From Salinigranum rubrum (lineage in GTDB: Archaea; Halobacteriota; Halobacteria; Halobacteriales; Haloferacaceae): a DNA stretch of 64,000 nt. Made by a program: the position numbers and the translations under genes. How positions within the stretch are numbered: position 1 is the stretch's first letter; every line of letters starts with the position of its first letter. The notes below the pieces were generated by a model, which saw only the letters and a list, made by a program, of their open reading frames with translations, was not told the DNA's origin and did no database searches. Below, one piece after another: positions 16,903-26,100 of the stretch. Where the stretch lies: contig NZ_CP026309.1 of assembly GCF_002906575.1 (NCBI RefSeq), forward strand, positions 620,001 to 684,000. The letters run 5' to 3'.

Positions 16903-19070
16903 GTCACTCAGTGCCCCCCAATACGACCGCATCGACCGCGACCGACGGACAGGACGCCCCGCTCCTGCGGGTGGAGGACCTCCGGACCGAGTTCGCCGTC
17001 GAGGGCGGCCGCGTCGTCGCGGCCAACGACGTCTCCTTCGAACTCGACCGCGGCGAGACGATGGGACTCGTCGGCGAAAGCGGTGCCGGCAAGTCCGTCA
17101 CCGCCCGGTCGCTCCTCCAGCTCATCGACTCCCCAGGACAGATCACCGGCGGGAGGGTCGTCTTCGACGGCGAGGACCTCCTCCAGCGCTCGAAAGAGGA
17201 GATGCAGTCCGTCCGAGGCAACCGCATCGCGCTCATCCCGCAGGACCCGATGACGTCGCTCAACCCCGTCCTCACCGTGGGCGAGCAGATCATCGAAACC
17301 ATCACCCACCACCAGGGCACGTCGAAGCGCGAGGCCCGTCAACAGGCCATCGAGGCGATGCGCGAGGTCGAAATTCCCGACGCCGAGTCGAGAATCGACG
17401 ACTACCCCCACGAGTTCTCCGGCGGGATGCGCCAGCGCGTCCTCATCGCCATCGGCCTCTCCTGTCAGCCGGACCTCATCATCGCCGACGAGCCGACGAC
17501 GGCGCTGGACGTCACGACGCAGGCGAAGATACTCGACCTGCTGAACGAGTTGCAGGAAGAGCGCGGGATGGCCGTGTTGATGATCACCCACAACCTGGGC
17601 GTCGTCGCCCAGACGTGTGACCACGTCGGCGTGATGTACGCCGGCAACCTCGTCGAGACCGCTCCGCTCCGCGAACTGTTCCGGACGCCGCGCCACCCGT
17701 ACACGCGCGGGCTCATCGACTCCATCCCGCACGCGGACGTCGAGTACGACCGGCTGCCGACGCTCGACGGGTCGATGCCGGACCTCGAAGCGCTCCCGGC
17801 GGGCTGTAACTTCGCCCCGCGGTGTCCCCACGCCACCGACGAGTGCCGGCAGTCGGGCGACCCGCCGCTGGAGACGGTCGAGGGCTCCGAGACGAAGGCG
17901 GCCTGCATCCGCGCGTCGGAACTCGACTTACAGGCGCGGGAGGTCTCCGAAGCGACCGCCGGCGGTTCGAACATCGACCGGAGCGGCGACCCGCTGTTCG
18001 CCGTCGACGGGCTGAAGAAGCACTTCCCGGCCGGCGAGGGCTTCCTCGACGGGCTCACCCTCTCGCGCGACGGCGGCCTCCCGAGCATCGAACGCCAGTC
18101 GGTGAAGGCCGTCGACGGCATCAGCTTCGACATCTACGAGGGCGAGACGGTCGGCCTCGTGGGCGAGTCCGGCTGTGGGAAGTCGACCGTCGCCCGCACC
18201 GCGCTGCGACTCCTCGACCCGACCGACGGCGAGGTGTACTTCGACGGTCAACCGTTACACGACCTCGGCACGTCGGAGGTCCGGAGCCTCCGCCGCGAGT
18301 TCCAGATGGTGTTTCAGGACCCGCGGAGTTCGCTCAATCCCCGGAAGTCGGTCGGGAAGATCATCGGCCGCGCGATGGAGCGCCACGACATCGCGACCGG
18401 GAAGGAGAAACGCGAACGCGTCGGCGACCTGCTCGAACGCGTCGGCCTCTCACGAGAGGCCGCGAGCAAGTACCCCCACGAGTTCTCCGGCGGGCAGCAA
18501 CAGCGGGTCGCCATCGCGCACGCGCTGGCGGTCGAACCGCGGCTCATCGTCTGTGACGAACCCGTCTCGGCGCTCGACGTGAGCGTGCAGGCGCAGATCC
18601 TCAACCTCCTCGAAGACATCCAAGCGGAGTTCGGCATCGCCTACCTGGTCATCTCCCACAACATCGGCGTCGTGCGACACATCTGCGACCGCGTCGCGGT
18701 GATGTACCTCGGCGAAATCGTCGAGTTCGGCGAGGTCCCACAGGTGTTCGGCCCGCCGTTCCACCCCTACACGGAGAGCCTGCTCTCTGCGGTCCCGGCC
18801 GCGGACCCCGACACGCGGACGGACCGCATCCTCCTCGAAGGGAGCGTCCCGAGCCCCATCGACCCGCCGTCTGGCTGTCGCTTCCGGACGCGGTGTCCGA
18901 AGAAGATCGGGGAGGTCTGCGAGCAGGAGTGCCCCTCCCTCGAAGCGGTCGACGGCGACGACGGTCACCGCATCGCGTGTCATCTCTCGCGCGAGGAGAT
19001 GAGCGAACCCGTCGGCGGCGAGGCGGAGTGGGAGACCGCCAGCGCGAACGCGGGCACGTCCGACGACTAG
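16899..19070 (+). CDS. Fused double ABC ATPase (DppD-DppF), 723 aa
   Basis: Two complete ATPase domains in one chain power the importer. Domain 1 has Walker A GESGAGKS near residue 60, signature FSGGMRQRV and Walker [13 protein letters not shown]. Its oligopeptide-family C-terminal box [14 protein letters not shown] would, by family knowledge, hold an Fe-S or structural site. After a linker of about 25 residues, domain 2 has Walker A GESGCGKS near residue 422, signature FSGGQQQRV, Walker [13 protein letters not shown] and its own box [10 protein letters not shown]. Most bacteria encode DppD and DppF separately; the fusion fixes a heterodimer stoichiometry. Its stop overlaps by four bases that of the convergent DUF1028 gene. 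Confidence 0.96.
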   Translation: MSHSVPPNTTASTATDGQDAPLLRVEDLRTEFAVEGGRVVAANDVSFELDRGETMGLVGESGAGKSVTARSLLQLIDSPGQITGGRVVFDGEDLLQRSKEEMQSVRGNRIALIPQDPMTSLNPVLTVGEQIIETITHHQGTSKREARQQAIEAMREVEIPDAESRIDDYPHEFSGGMRQRVLIAIGLSCQPDLIIADEPTTALDVTTQAKILDLLNELQEERGMAVLMITHNLGVVAQTCDHVGVMYAGNLVETAPLRELFRTPRHPYTRGLIDSIPHADVEYDRLPTLDGSMPDLEALPAGCNFAPRCPHATDECRQSGDPPLETVEGSETKAACIRASELDLQAREVSEATAGGSNIDRSGDPLFAVDGLKKHFPAGEGFLDGLTLSRDGGLPSIERQSVKAVDGISFDIYEGETVGLVGESGCGKSTVARTALRLLDPTDGEVYFDGQPLHDLGTSEVRSLRREFQMVFQDPRSSLNPRKSVGKIIGRAMERHDIATGKEKRERVGDLLERVGLSREAASKYPHEFSGGQQQRVAIAHALAVEPRLIVCDEPVSALDVSVQAQILNLLEDIQAEFGIAYLVISHNIGVVRHICDRVAVMYLGEIVEFGEVPQVFGPPFHPYTESLLSAVPAADPDTRTDRILLEGSVPSPIDPPSGCRFRTRCPKKIGEVCEQECPSLEAVDGDDGHRIACHLSREEMSEPVGGEAEWETASANAGTSDD

Positions 19071-19792
19071 TACTTGATCCCCGTTCGGAGGAGTTCCTCG
19101 GGGTAGTTCTCGCCGACGAGTTCGTCGGTCGCTTCTCGCAGTCCGGCCTCGACCGACCGCGCGTGGTCGTACAGCGCTCGTAACTCCCCGACCGGGTCGT
19201 CGGCGCGGTCGACGCGGAGGTTGTGTGCGAGCGACGGATTCGGCGCGTGGACGAGCAGTGCCGCGCTCACCTCGCCGCGTTTGTCCCCGCCGGCGTCGTC
19301 GCCGGCTTCGAGCGCCGCGAGGAGTCGGTCGCCGAGCGGGTCGTCAGGGTCGGTGTCGGCGAACGCCTCGAAGACGCTGTCGACGACCCGTTCGCCGACG
19401 AGCATGTTCCCCGCGACGGTGACGTGCTCACCCGCGCGGTGGCCGCACCACGACACGCAGTCGTCGCCGGTGAACGTGAACGTCCCCGAGGCATCGACGC
19501 CGTGGACCTGCCGGTACCCCGCGTGGTCGTCGGCCGCGAGGAGCGCCCCGCCCGCCTCGTTGACCGCGTCGCCGTCGGCGACGCGGTCGAGCAGGTCGCG
19601 TCCGTGTTCCGTCCGGGTGAACGACTGGGTGAGAACCGCGGCGTCGGCGCTCACGTACGGGCAGGTCGCCCCGACCGCGACGATACCGGTCGCCACCGCC
19701 GTCCCGAACGTCTCGCTGGCCGAGTCGTACGCCGCGATGGAAAAAGTCCCCGGCCGTGCCTCGGCCGGGAGGTGCTCGACGATGTCCTTCAT
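19067..19792 (-). CDS. DUF1028 family protein, 241 aa
   Basis: The N-terminal motif TFSIAAYDSASETFGTAVAT and the following GATCPYVSADAAVLTQS are typical of DUF1028, a family structurally related to Ntn-hydrolases and of unknown reaction. The latter part shows VAGNMLVG and an acidic end. In other genomes DUF1028 genes often sit with peptide-type ABC importers and amidohydrolases (from memory), as here. It may therefore process the compound that the importer brings in. ATG at 19792. It lies tail to tail with the ATPase gene. Confidence 0.88.
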   Translation of the reverse strand: MKDIVEHLPAEARPGTFSIAAYDSASETFGTAVATGIVAVGATCPYVSADAAVLTQSFTRTEHGRDLLDRVADGDAVNEAGGALLAADDHAGYRQVHGVDASGTFTFTGDDCVSWCGHRAGEHVTVAGNMLVGERVVDSVFEAFADTDPDDPLGDRLLAALEAGDDAGGDKRGEVSAALLVHAPNPSLAHNLRVDRADDPVGELRALYDHARSVEAGLREATDELVGENYPEELLRTGIKY

Positions 19793-20429
19793 GTCCGTGG
19801 GTCGTTACACGCCGGCAAGTAGCTGTCGACGCGCTCACGTGGGCCAGAGCAACGGCCAGTTCGCCGTCTCACGTGTCTAATTAGTATCATACATAGTATT
19901 TCTACACCCGAGAGGTTCGGTCGCACGAGTTCACGCGGGATTAGATGACTTTTAAAAACGAAGCTTAAGTATTGATGAGTCTTGAGCCGCCAAATCAGAT
20001 AAAATACTCGCCTGACTTCCGTGGTTCGGAGACGCGGATCGTCGTTCGGCATTGTCACTCGATACGGTCCAGAGATGACCCTCAAAACGTGTCTAAACAG
20101 ACGCGAAGACAGGACGGCTCCCTCCCCCCGTGAGCGATAGTAAGACGCGAAATAAATATATCTAATTGTATCAGATACGCTCGCATCCGTCACGAGTACT
20201 TGATCGACGAGTGAAATGTTCTCACGGGACAATATATACGTCTGGCTCCCCTAGTCGTCAGACGTCGTGTACGGGAACCGAATCCCCACTCGCCCCGAGA
20301 CGGGGCCAGCATCCGGTACGGGCCGCCGCGACCGACCGACGCAGTCGTCGGTGTGGCGACGGCCCTTCTCGGTCGCAGTCACCCTGTCCGTGTCGACGGA
20401 CCCGGACGACAGATGAGCGGGGAGTCACG
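19793..20429. other. Upstream region of DUF1028 and sensor kinase genes
   Basis: A 640-base divergent spacer. AT-rich patches at about 19877-19905 and 20130-20170 are likely promoters for the minus- and plus-strand genes. Open frames here lack motifs; an in-frame extension of the kinase to 20166 is basic and not domain-like. No RNA gene recognised. Confidence 0.45.
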
Positions 20430-21956
20430 ATGAGTTCCGCGACGACTCGTTCGCTCCTCGACGTGCTCTCGGACATCTTCTTCGTCTTCGACGAGGACGG
20501 CCGACTGGTCGAGTGGAACGAGGCCGCGGTCGAGGTGACAGGCTACTCCGACGAGGAACTTCGCTCGATGTCGCCGGTCGACTTCTTCGATGGAACCGAC
20601 GTCGAGGCGGTCGAGCAGGCGATCGGAGAGGTGCTCGAAACGGGTGACGCGACGGTTCAGGCGGCCCTCGTCACCGCCGCTGACGAGCACATCCCGTACG
20701 AGTTCAGCGTGTCGAGAGTGATCGACGACGAGGGCGACCCGGTCGGCTTTGCGGGTATCGGGCGGGACTTCACCGAGACGCTGCGCGAGCGCGAACGGCT
20801 CCACCAGCGCGAGCGGACGCTGCGGACGATGCACGAGATAATCGCCGACCGCGATACCCCGTTCGAGGAGCAGGTGCAGGCGCTGCTCGACCTCGGTCGG
20901 GAGGTGGTCGGCGTCGAGTACGGGACGCTCTCGCGGATCCGCGGCGACGACTACGTCTTCGAGGTGGTGAGTGTGGACGACGATTCGATCGAAGCTGGCG
21001 ACGTCGTCCCCGTCTCCGCGACGAACTGTGAGGTCGTGGCCACGACCGAGCGGACGCTCGTCGCGGGTGACGTCGGTCGCGACGTCGCCGACGCGGACCA
21101 GCGGGCCGGCTACACCGACTGGGGGATCGAGTGTTACCTGGGTGCGCCCGTCTTCGTCGACGACGAGGTGTACGGCACGTTCTGCCTGTACGGGACGGCT
21201 CCGCGGCCCGAGGAGTTCTCCGAGTGGGAGGTGACGCTCGTCGACCTGATGAGTCGGTGGGTCAGCTACGAACTGCAGCGGCGGTCGACCCGCGAGCGAC
21301 TGAAGCGGCAGAACGAGACGCTCGAACGGTTCACGTCGATGGTCTCGCACGACCTGCGAAGCCCGCTGAACGTCGTGTCCGGTTCGCTCGACCTGGCCGA
21401 GCGGACGGGCGACCCCGAGCACTTCGAGCGGTGCCAGCAGGCCGTCGACCGCATGGACTCCCTCGTCGTCGACCTGCTCTCGCTCGCCCGCGCCGGGATG
21501 GAACTCCGTGAGGTGACCGACGTCGGCCTCGGTACGCTCGCCAGACAGTGCTGGCAGACGGTCCCCTCGTCGCGTGCGACCCTGCAGGCCGAGACGAGGG
21601 CGGTCGTTTGCGCCGACGAGACACGCCTCCGACAGCTCCTCGAGAACCTCTTTCAGAACTCGGTCGAACACTGTGTGCGAGAAGAGACCGGCGACAGGAC
21701 CGACGGCGAACACGTCACCATTACCGTCGGCGACCTCGACGGCGGCTTCTTCGTCGAGGACGACGGCCGGGGTATCCCACCGGAGGAACGCGACCGCGTC
21801 TTCGAGAGCGGGTACTCCTCGCGGCGCGAGGGGACCGGGTTCGGGCTCGACATCGTCCGGCGCGTCGCCGACGTCCACGGCTGGGAGGTCACGCTCACCG
21901 AGAGCGCCGAGGGCGGAGCACGGTTCGAGTTCACCGGCGTGGCGACCGCGGGTTAG
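20430..21956 (+). CDS. PAS-GAF sensor histidine kinase, 508 aa, cytoplasmic
   Basis: Domain order: PAS at about residues 8-125 (FFVFDEDGRLVEWNEAAVEVTGYSDEE-type start), GAF at about 150-290 (bat-like GAF with LGAPVFVDDEVYGTFC), dimerisation domain with the phospho-accepting His in SMVSHDLRSPLN, then the ATPase domain with N-box NLFQNSVEHC, G1 DDGRGIPP and G2 GTGFGLDIV. No membrane segment, so it senses an internal signal such as redox, light or oxygen. No response regulator lies beside it. ATG at 20430. It converges on the next kinase with a four-base overlap of stop codons. Confidence 0.93.
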   Translation: MSSATTRSLLDVLSDIFFVFDEDGRLVEWNEAAVEVTGYSDEELRSMSPVDFFDGTDVEAVEQAIGEVLETGDATVQAALVTAADEHIPYEFSVSRVIDDEGDPVGFAGIGRDFTETLRERERLHQRERTLRTMHEIIADRDTPFEEQVQALLDLGREVVGVEYGTLSRIRGDDYVFEVVSVDDDSIEAGDVVPVSATNCEVVATTERTLVAGDVGRDVADADQRAGYTDWGIECYLGAPVFVDDEVYGTFCLYGTAPRPEEFSEWEVTLVDLMSRWVSYELQRRSTRERLKRQNETLERFTSMVSHDLRSPLNVVSGSLDLAERTGDPEHFERCQQAVDRMDSLVVDLLSLARAGMELREVTDVGLGTLARQCWQTVPSSRATLQAETRAVVCADETRLRQLLENLFQNSVEHCVREETGDRTDGEHVTITVGDLDGGFFVEDDGRGIPPEERDRVFESGYSSRREGTGFGLDIVRRVADVHGWEVTLTESAEGGARFEFTGVATAG

Positions 21957-24196
21957 TCTCCCGACGTCTCGTCATCGACAGCGTCCTCGATGTCGACGCC
22001 GCGGAACTCGAACCGGGCACCTCCGGTCTCGCTCTCGGCCGCCGTGACCGTCCACCCGTGTGCCTCAACGATGCGTCGAACGATGGTCAGACCGAATCCC
22101 GTCCCGCCGGCGGACGACTTGTGTCCCGGCTCGAAAACCGTCTCACGTTCCGGTTCGGGGATTCCGGGCCCGTCGTCCGCGACGTAGAGACCGTCGTCGC
22201 CGAGGCGGCCGACGCGGACGGTCACGCTCGGTTCCCCGTGTCCGACGCTGTCGTCGGCATCTGGCCGACTGCCCGTGGAACCGTGGTCGACGCTGTCGTC
22301 GGCCCCTGACCGACTGCTCGTCGAGCCGTGTTCGACCGAATTTCGGAACAGGTTCTCGAAGACGTGTCTCAGCCGGTCCCGGTCGCCGTGGAGGGTGAAC
22401 TCGTCGTCGACTTCGAGGATCGCATCGGCCACGTCCACGGTTCCCCAGCACTGGCCGGCCAGCCCGGTGATGGAGATGGGTTCGGTCTCCGCGACGGTCT
22501 CGCCGTGTCTGGCGAGCGTCAGCGTGTCGTCGACGATGGCCTCGATGCGCACCAGCGACCGCAGGACGGGCGGGAGGTGTTCGCTCTCGGACCCCGCATC
22601 GAGCAGTTGCACCCGACCGAGCGCGACGCTGAGCGGGTTGCGGATGTCGTGTGAGATGACGCTCGCGAACTCGTCGAGCCGCGCGTTCTTCCGGCGGAGT
22701 TCCCGCTCGTGCTCGACCCGTTCGGTCACGTCGCGCGCGATGCCGACGACTCGGGCGACCTCGCCGTCGACGACGACGGGCGCGAGCCGGGTCTGCCAGA
22801 CGCCGTCGACGTCGGGAGGCGTGACCGACTCGTCGTACGTGACGGCCGAGCGCGTCTCGACGCAGCGTCGGTAGTGTGTCTCGGCCACCCTTCCCGTGTC
22901 CTCGCCGAGCACCTCACGCGGGGTCCGCCCCTTGACCGCCGCGGTCGTGAGCCCCGTCCGCTCCTCGTGCGACGGGTTGAGCCGGCTGTAGCGGAACACC
23001 GGGTCGCCGTCTTCGGTCTCGACGTCGACCAGGAAGATGCCGTCGTCGGCGTTCTCGAACACGGCCTCGTACTCCTCGGACAGCGCCCGCCGCTCCTGCG
23101 CCCGTCGCTTCCGTTCGGCGATGTCTCGGGTGACGACGACGAGTCCCTCGATGTCGCCGTCAGCAGGGCGCACGCAGGTCGATTCGAGCCACACCCACGA
23201 CCCATCGGCCTGTCGGCCACGATACTGACAGACGTACTTCTCCCCGGGGTTCGCGAGCGCCCGCTCGAACGTCCGCTCGGCTTCGGCCCGGTCGTCGGGG
23301 TGAATGCGCTCGAACGCGCTCCTGTCGACGAGCGACTCCGGCGGGACGCCCCCTTCCTGATACGCCGCCGCGCTGCTGTACTGGATGACGCCGTCTTCGT
23401 CGACGACGCTGATGGTGTCGGAGCTGTTCTCGACGAACGCGCGGACGCGTTCGAGTTCGCGCTCGCGCTCCTTGCGCTCGGTGATGTCCTGAAAGGCGCC
23501 CCGGAGGACTCCACCGCTTTGCCCGTCGGCCGAGACGACCTCCCCGTGGGTCCGAACGTCGCGGATCTCGCCGTCGGTGCGCACGATGCGGAGGTCGAGG
23601 TCGAACCGCTCGCCGTGTTCGAGTGCGTCCTCGACGGCCGCGGCGATCACGTCGCGGTCGTCGGGGTGGTAGAAGTCGATCGCCTCCGACACCGTCGGCT
23701 CGTACGAGTCGTCAACGCCGTGGATGGCGCGGACGCCGTCGGACCAGAACAGCCGGTCGGTCGCCGGGTCGTACTCCCACATCCCGACGTCGATCAGACC
23801 CTGAACGCTGTCGAAGAGGTACTCCTGTCGTTCGAGTTCGCGTTCGCGCCCCTTGCGCTCGGTGACGTCGATGAGCGCGAGCGACAGGCCGCCCTCGTCG
23901 GGATGGGCTCGGATTTCGAGCCACCGGTCCCGTTCGGCGTCGTAGTGCTCGAACGTGGTCCGACTCCCCGTCTCCATCGCCGTCTCGAGTCGTTCCTCGA
24001 CGTCGGTGTCGCCGCCGAACGACCCCGACACGGTCGTCCCCTCCAGTTCGTCCGGGCTCCGACCGAGCAGCTCCGCGGCCGCCTCGTTGACGACGGTGTA
24101 TCGAAGGTCCGCGTCCAGCGCGGCGACACCGTCGGTGACGCGTTCGAGCGCGTCACAGAGAGCGAGGACGCTCTCGGTCGAGTCCTCCCGAGTCAT
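21953..24196 (-). CDS. Multi-PAS sensor histidine kinase, 747 aa, cytoplasmic
   Basis: About four consecutive PAS/PAC modules occupy residues 10-500; each PAC end is marked by the ERKERERELER-type helix. The phospho-accepting His follows in SVISHDIRNPLS, and the ATPase domain has N-box FENLFRNSVEHG, DDGPGIPEPE and GTGFGLTIV. No membrane segment. Directly after the N-box there is an insertion made of a tandem repeat (DNA 22238-22337), so the ATP lid region is longer than usual. ATG at 24196. The paired, converging kinases have no adjacent receiver gene, suggesting they feed a distant or shared regulator. Confidence 0.93.
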   Translation of the reverse strand: MTREDSTESVLALCDALERVTDGVAALDADLRYTVVNEAAAELLGRSPDELEGTTVSGSFGGDTDVEERLETAMETGSRTTFEHYDAERDRWLEIRAHPDEGGLSLALIDVTERKGRERELERQEYLFDSVQGLIDVGMWEYDPATDRLFWSDGVRAIHGVDDSYEPTVSEAIDFYHPDDRDVIAAAVEDALEHGERFDLDLRIVRTDGEIRDVRTHGEVVSADGQSGGVLRGAFQDITERKERERELERVRAFVENSSDTISVVDEDGVIQYSSAAAYQEGGVPPESLVDRSAFERIHPDDRAEAERTFERALANPGEKYVCQYRGRQADGSWVWLESTCVRPADGDIEGLVVVTRDIAERKRRAQERRALSEEYEAVFENADDGIFLVDVETEDGDPVFRYSRLNPSHEERTGLTTAAVKGRTPREVLGEDTGRVAETHYRRCVETRSAVTYDESVTPPDVDGVWQTRLAPVVVDGEVARVVGIARDVTERVEHERELRRKNARLDEFASVISHDIRNPLSVALGRVQLLDAGSESEHLPPVLRSLVRIEAIVDDTLTLARHGETVAETEPISITGLAGQCWGTVDVADAILEVDDEFTLHGDRDRLRHVFENLFRNSVEHGSTSSRSGADDSVDHGSTGSRPDADDSVGHGEPSVTVRVGRLGDDGLYVADDGPGIPEPERETVFEPGHKSSAGGTGFGLTIVRRIVEAHGWTVTAAESETGGARFEFRGVDIEDAVDDETSGD
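22238..22337 (-). repeat. 45-bp in-frame tandem repeat in the kinase N-box
   Basis: Two adjacent 45-bp units (22238-22282 and 22283-22327) plus the start of a third duplicate the end of the N-box. In protein they read SVEHGSTSSRSGADD, SVDHGSTGSRPDADD, then SVGHGE. Because the unit is 15 codons, copy-number change keeps the frame. The repeat unit includes N-box residues themselves (VEHG), which suggests slippage expansion. Similar N-box repeats occur in other haloarchaeal kinases (from memory). Confidence 0.8.
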
Positions 24197-24286
24197 GTGC
24201 CGTGTTATCCACGTGTGAGAATAAACGTTGATTGGGTCACGCTAACACGACCGGCGGAGAGGGCCGGGTCGTCCGGGGGACGCGGC

Positions 24287-25309
24287 TCACTCGGTGTACG
24301 GGTCGATGCTGTCCTTGGTCCCTCCGAACATGACTCGCTCGATGGTCTCGTCGGCGAGGAAGTCGTGGGGGAATCCCAGTTCGACCGCGCTGACCTCGTC
24401 CAGTCGCCTGCGGTGGTCACCGTCCAGCGTGAGGTCGAGGCTCGTGAGGTTGTCCCGCAACTGTTCGAGGCTCGTCGCCCCGAGGATGGGAAGCTGTTGT
24501 CCCGGTTGCTGGCGTACCCACGCCAGGACGACCTGTGCGGGCGAGACGTCGAGTTCCTCGGCGACTGCGACCACCTCTCGGGTGATCTCGTGTTGTCTCT
24601 CGGTGATCTCTCGATCCGTGGTGGTGGCACGACCCTCTCCTCCATCGAGGTACTTGCCCGTCAGCACCCCGCCGTCGAGCGCTCCCCAGACGCACACACC
24701 GAGGTCGAACGCCCGGGCCATCGGGAGCAGTTCGCGTTCGGGCGTCCGCTCGGTGAGGGTGTACTTGATCTGTATCGCCGAGAGGGGCGCCCAGTCGCGT
24801 TCGAGGGCGAGTTGCTGTGCCCGGGCGACCACCCACGCCGGCGTGTCCGAGAAGCCGACGTAGTGGACTTTCCCCCGAGAGACGAGGTCGTCGAGGCCCC
24901 GCATCACCTCCTCGATTGGCGTCAGGCCGTCCCACGCGTGGACCCACAGCAGGTCGATGTAGTCGGTTTTCAATCGAGCGAGCGAGGCGTCGACCGCCTG
25001 CATCATGTTCTTGCGGTGGTTTCCACAGCCGTTCGGGTCGCCCTCGCGGGTGCTGAGGGTGTACTTCGTCGCGAGGACGCACTCCTCCCGCCGACCGTCG
25101 AGGAGGTCGCCGACGATTTCCTCTGCCGTCCCGTTCGTGTAGTTGTTCGCCGTATCGACGACGTTCCCGCCGGCCTCGACGTACGCTTCGAACATCTCCG
25201 CGCACGCCTCCCGCCCGGCGCCCCAGCCCCAGTCCTCGCCGAACGTCATCGTCCCGAGCGCGAGTTCGCTCACCCGCAGGCCGCTGTTCCCCAGTAGCGT
25301 GTATCGCAT
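24287..25309 (-). CDS. Aldo/keto reductase, 340 aa
   Basis: An NADPH-dependent TIM-barrel oxidoreductase of the AKR superfamily. Catalytic residues fit: Asp in DTANNYTNG, Tyr in the same element (NYTNG), Lys in LATKYTLS and His in DLLWVHAWDG. Late residues LPILGATSLEQLRDNL form the cofactor-binding end. ATG at 25309 (MRYTLLGNSGLRV), matching the usual start; the extension to 25465 is not protein-like. It is the broad AKR11/12-like (YghZ/Gpr) type. Substrate unknown; it stands alone between the kinase and a GTPase gene. Confidence 0.92.
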   Translation of the reverse strand: MRYTLLGNSGLRVSELALGTMTFGEDWGWGAGREACAEMFEAYVEAGGNVVDTANNYTNGTAEEIVGDLLDGRREECVLATKYTLSTREGDPNGCGNHRKNMMQAVDASLARLKTDYIDLLWVHAWDGLTPIEEVMRGLDDLVSRGKVHYVGFSDTPAWVVARAQQLALERDWAPLSAIQIKYTLTERTPERELLPMARAFDLGVCVWGALDGGVLTGKYLDGGEGRATTTDREITERQHEITREVVAVAEELDVSPAQVVLAWVRQQPGQQLPILGATSLEQLRDNLTSLDLTLDGDHRRRLDEVSAVELGFPHDFLADETIERVMFGGTKDSIDPYTE

Positions 25310-25473
25310 GCGTGAGAGAGGTCGCCAGCGAGCAAAACGGTGCGTGTCGTCTCCGGGGTCGACGTGGGTCGGCTGCGCCGCTCCCACCCCGTGTCGGCCG
25401 TGTGTCTGACGGGAGTTCAAGTACCGGTGGGCGGTAGCTCCCCGCACGCGTCCCCGGAGAGACACGACAGACG

Positions 25474-26094
25474 ATGGGCATCCTCACACGACTCAGATCC
25501 TTCCTGTTTCCGGACTCGGCACCGGCGGTTATCGGCCTGTACGGCCCGCCGAACGCCGGAAAGACGACGCTCGCGAACTGTATCGCCGCCGACTGGGCCG
25601 ACGTGTCCGTCGGCGAGGCGAGCGAGGTCCCCCACGAGACCCAGCGCGCCCAGCGCGCCGACGGCATCGAGATAGACCACGAGGAGGGGAGCGTCACCGT
25701 CAGCGTCGTCGACACGCCCGGCGTCGCGACGGAAGTCGACCACGCCGCCTTCTTCGAACACGGCCTCGACGAGGCCGACGCACAGGCGCGCGCTCGCGGG
25801 GCGACCCGCGGCATCGGCGAGTCGATGCGCGTCCTCCGCGAGGAGGTCGGGGGCGTCATCTACGTCCTCGATTCGACGGGGGACCCCCGCGCGCAGGTCA
25901 ACGACATGCTCCTCGGCATCGTCGAGGACCAGGGACTCCCGCTCGTCCTCGTCGCCAACAAGGTTGACCACGATGACGCCGACGCCGATGCGGTGGCCGA
26001 GGCGTTCCCGCACTACGACGTCGTCCCCGTCTCGGGGCTCACCGGCGAGAACACCGAGGCGCTCTATACGGCCATCGCGGAACGGTTCGGCTGA
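25474..26094 (+). CDS. Era-like small GTPase, 206 aa
   Basis: A TRAFAC-class GTPase with G1 GPPNAGKTT near residue 24, G3 DTPG, G4 NKVD and G5 SGL near the end. There is no RNA-binding KH domain, so it is the single-domain archaeal form of the Era/Der-like group. The switch region is preceded by a VPHETQRAQ segment. Role unknown; family members act in ribosome assembly or stress. It faces the aldo/keto reductase gene head to head. Confidence 0.9.
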   Translation: MGILTRLRSFLFPDSAPAVIGLYGPPNAGKTTLANCIAADWADVSVGEASEVPHETQRAQRADGIEIDHEEGSVTVSVVDTPGVATEVDHAAFFEHGLDEADAQARARGATRGIGESMRVLREEVGGVIYVLDSTGDPRAQVNDMLLGIVEDQGLPLVLVANKVDHDDADADAVAEAFPHYDVVPVSGLTGENTEALYTAIAERFG

Positions 26095-26100
26095 GGCGTT

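Noticed and set aside
22709-25297. 862-codon plus-strand open frame antisense to the kinase and aldo/keto reductase
   Set aside because: It spans two unrelated genes on the other strand and has no motif; a GC-bias shadow.
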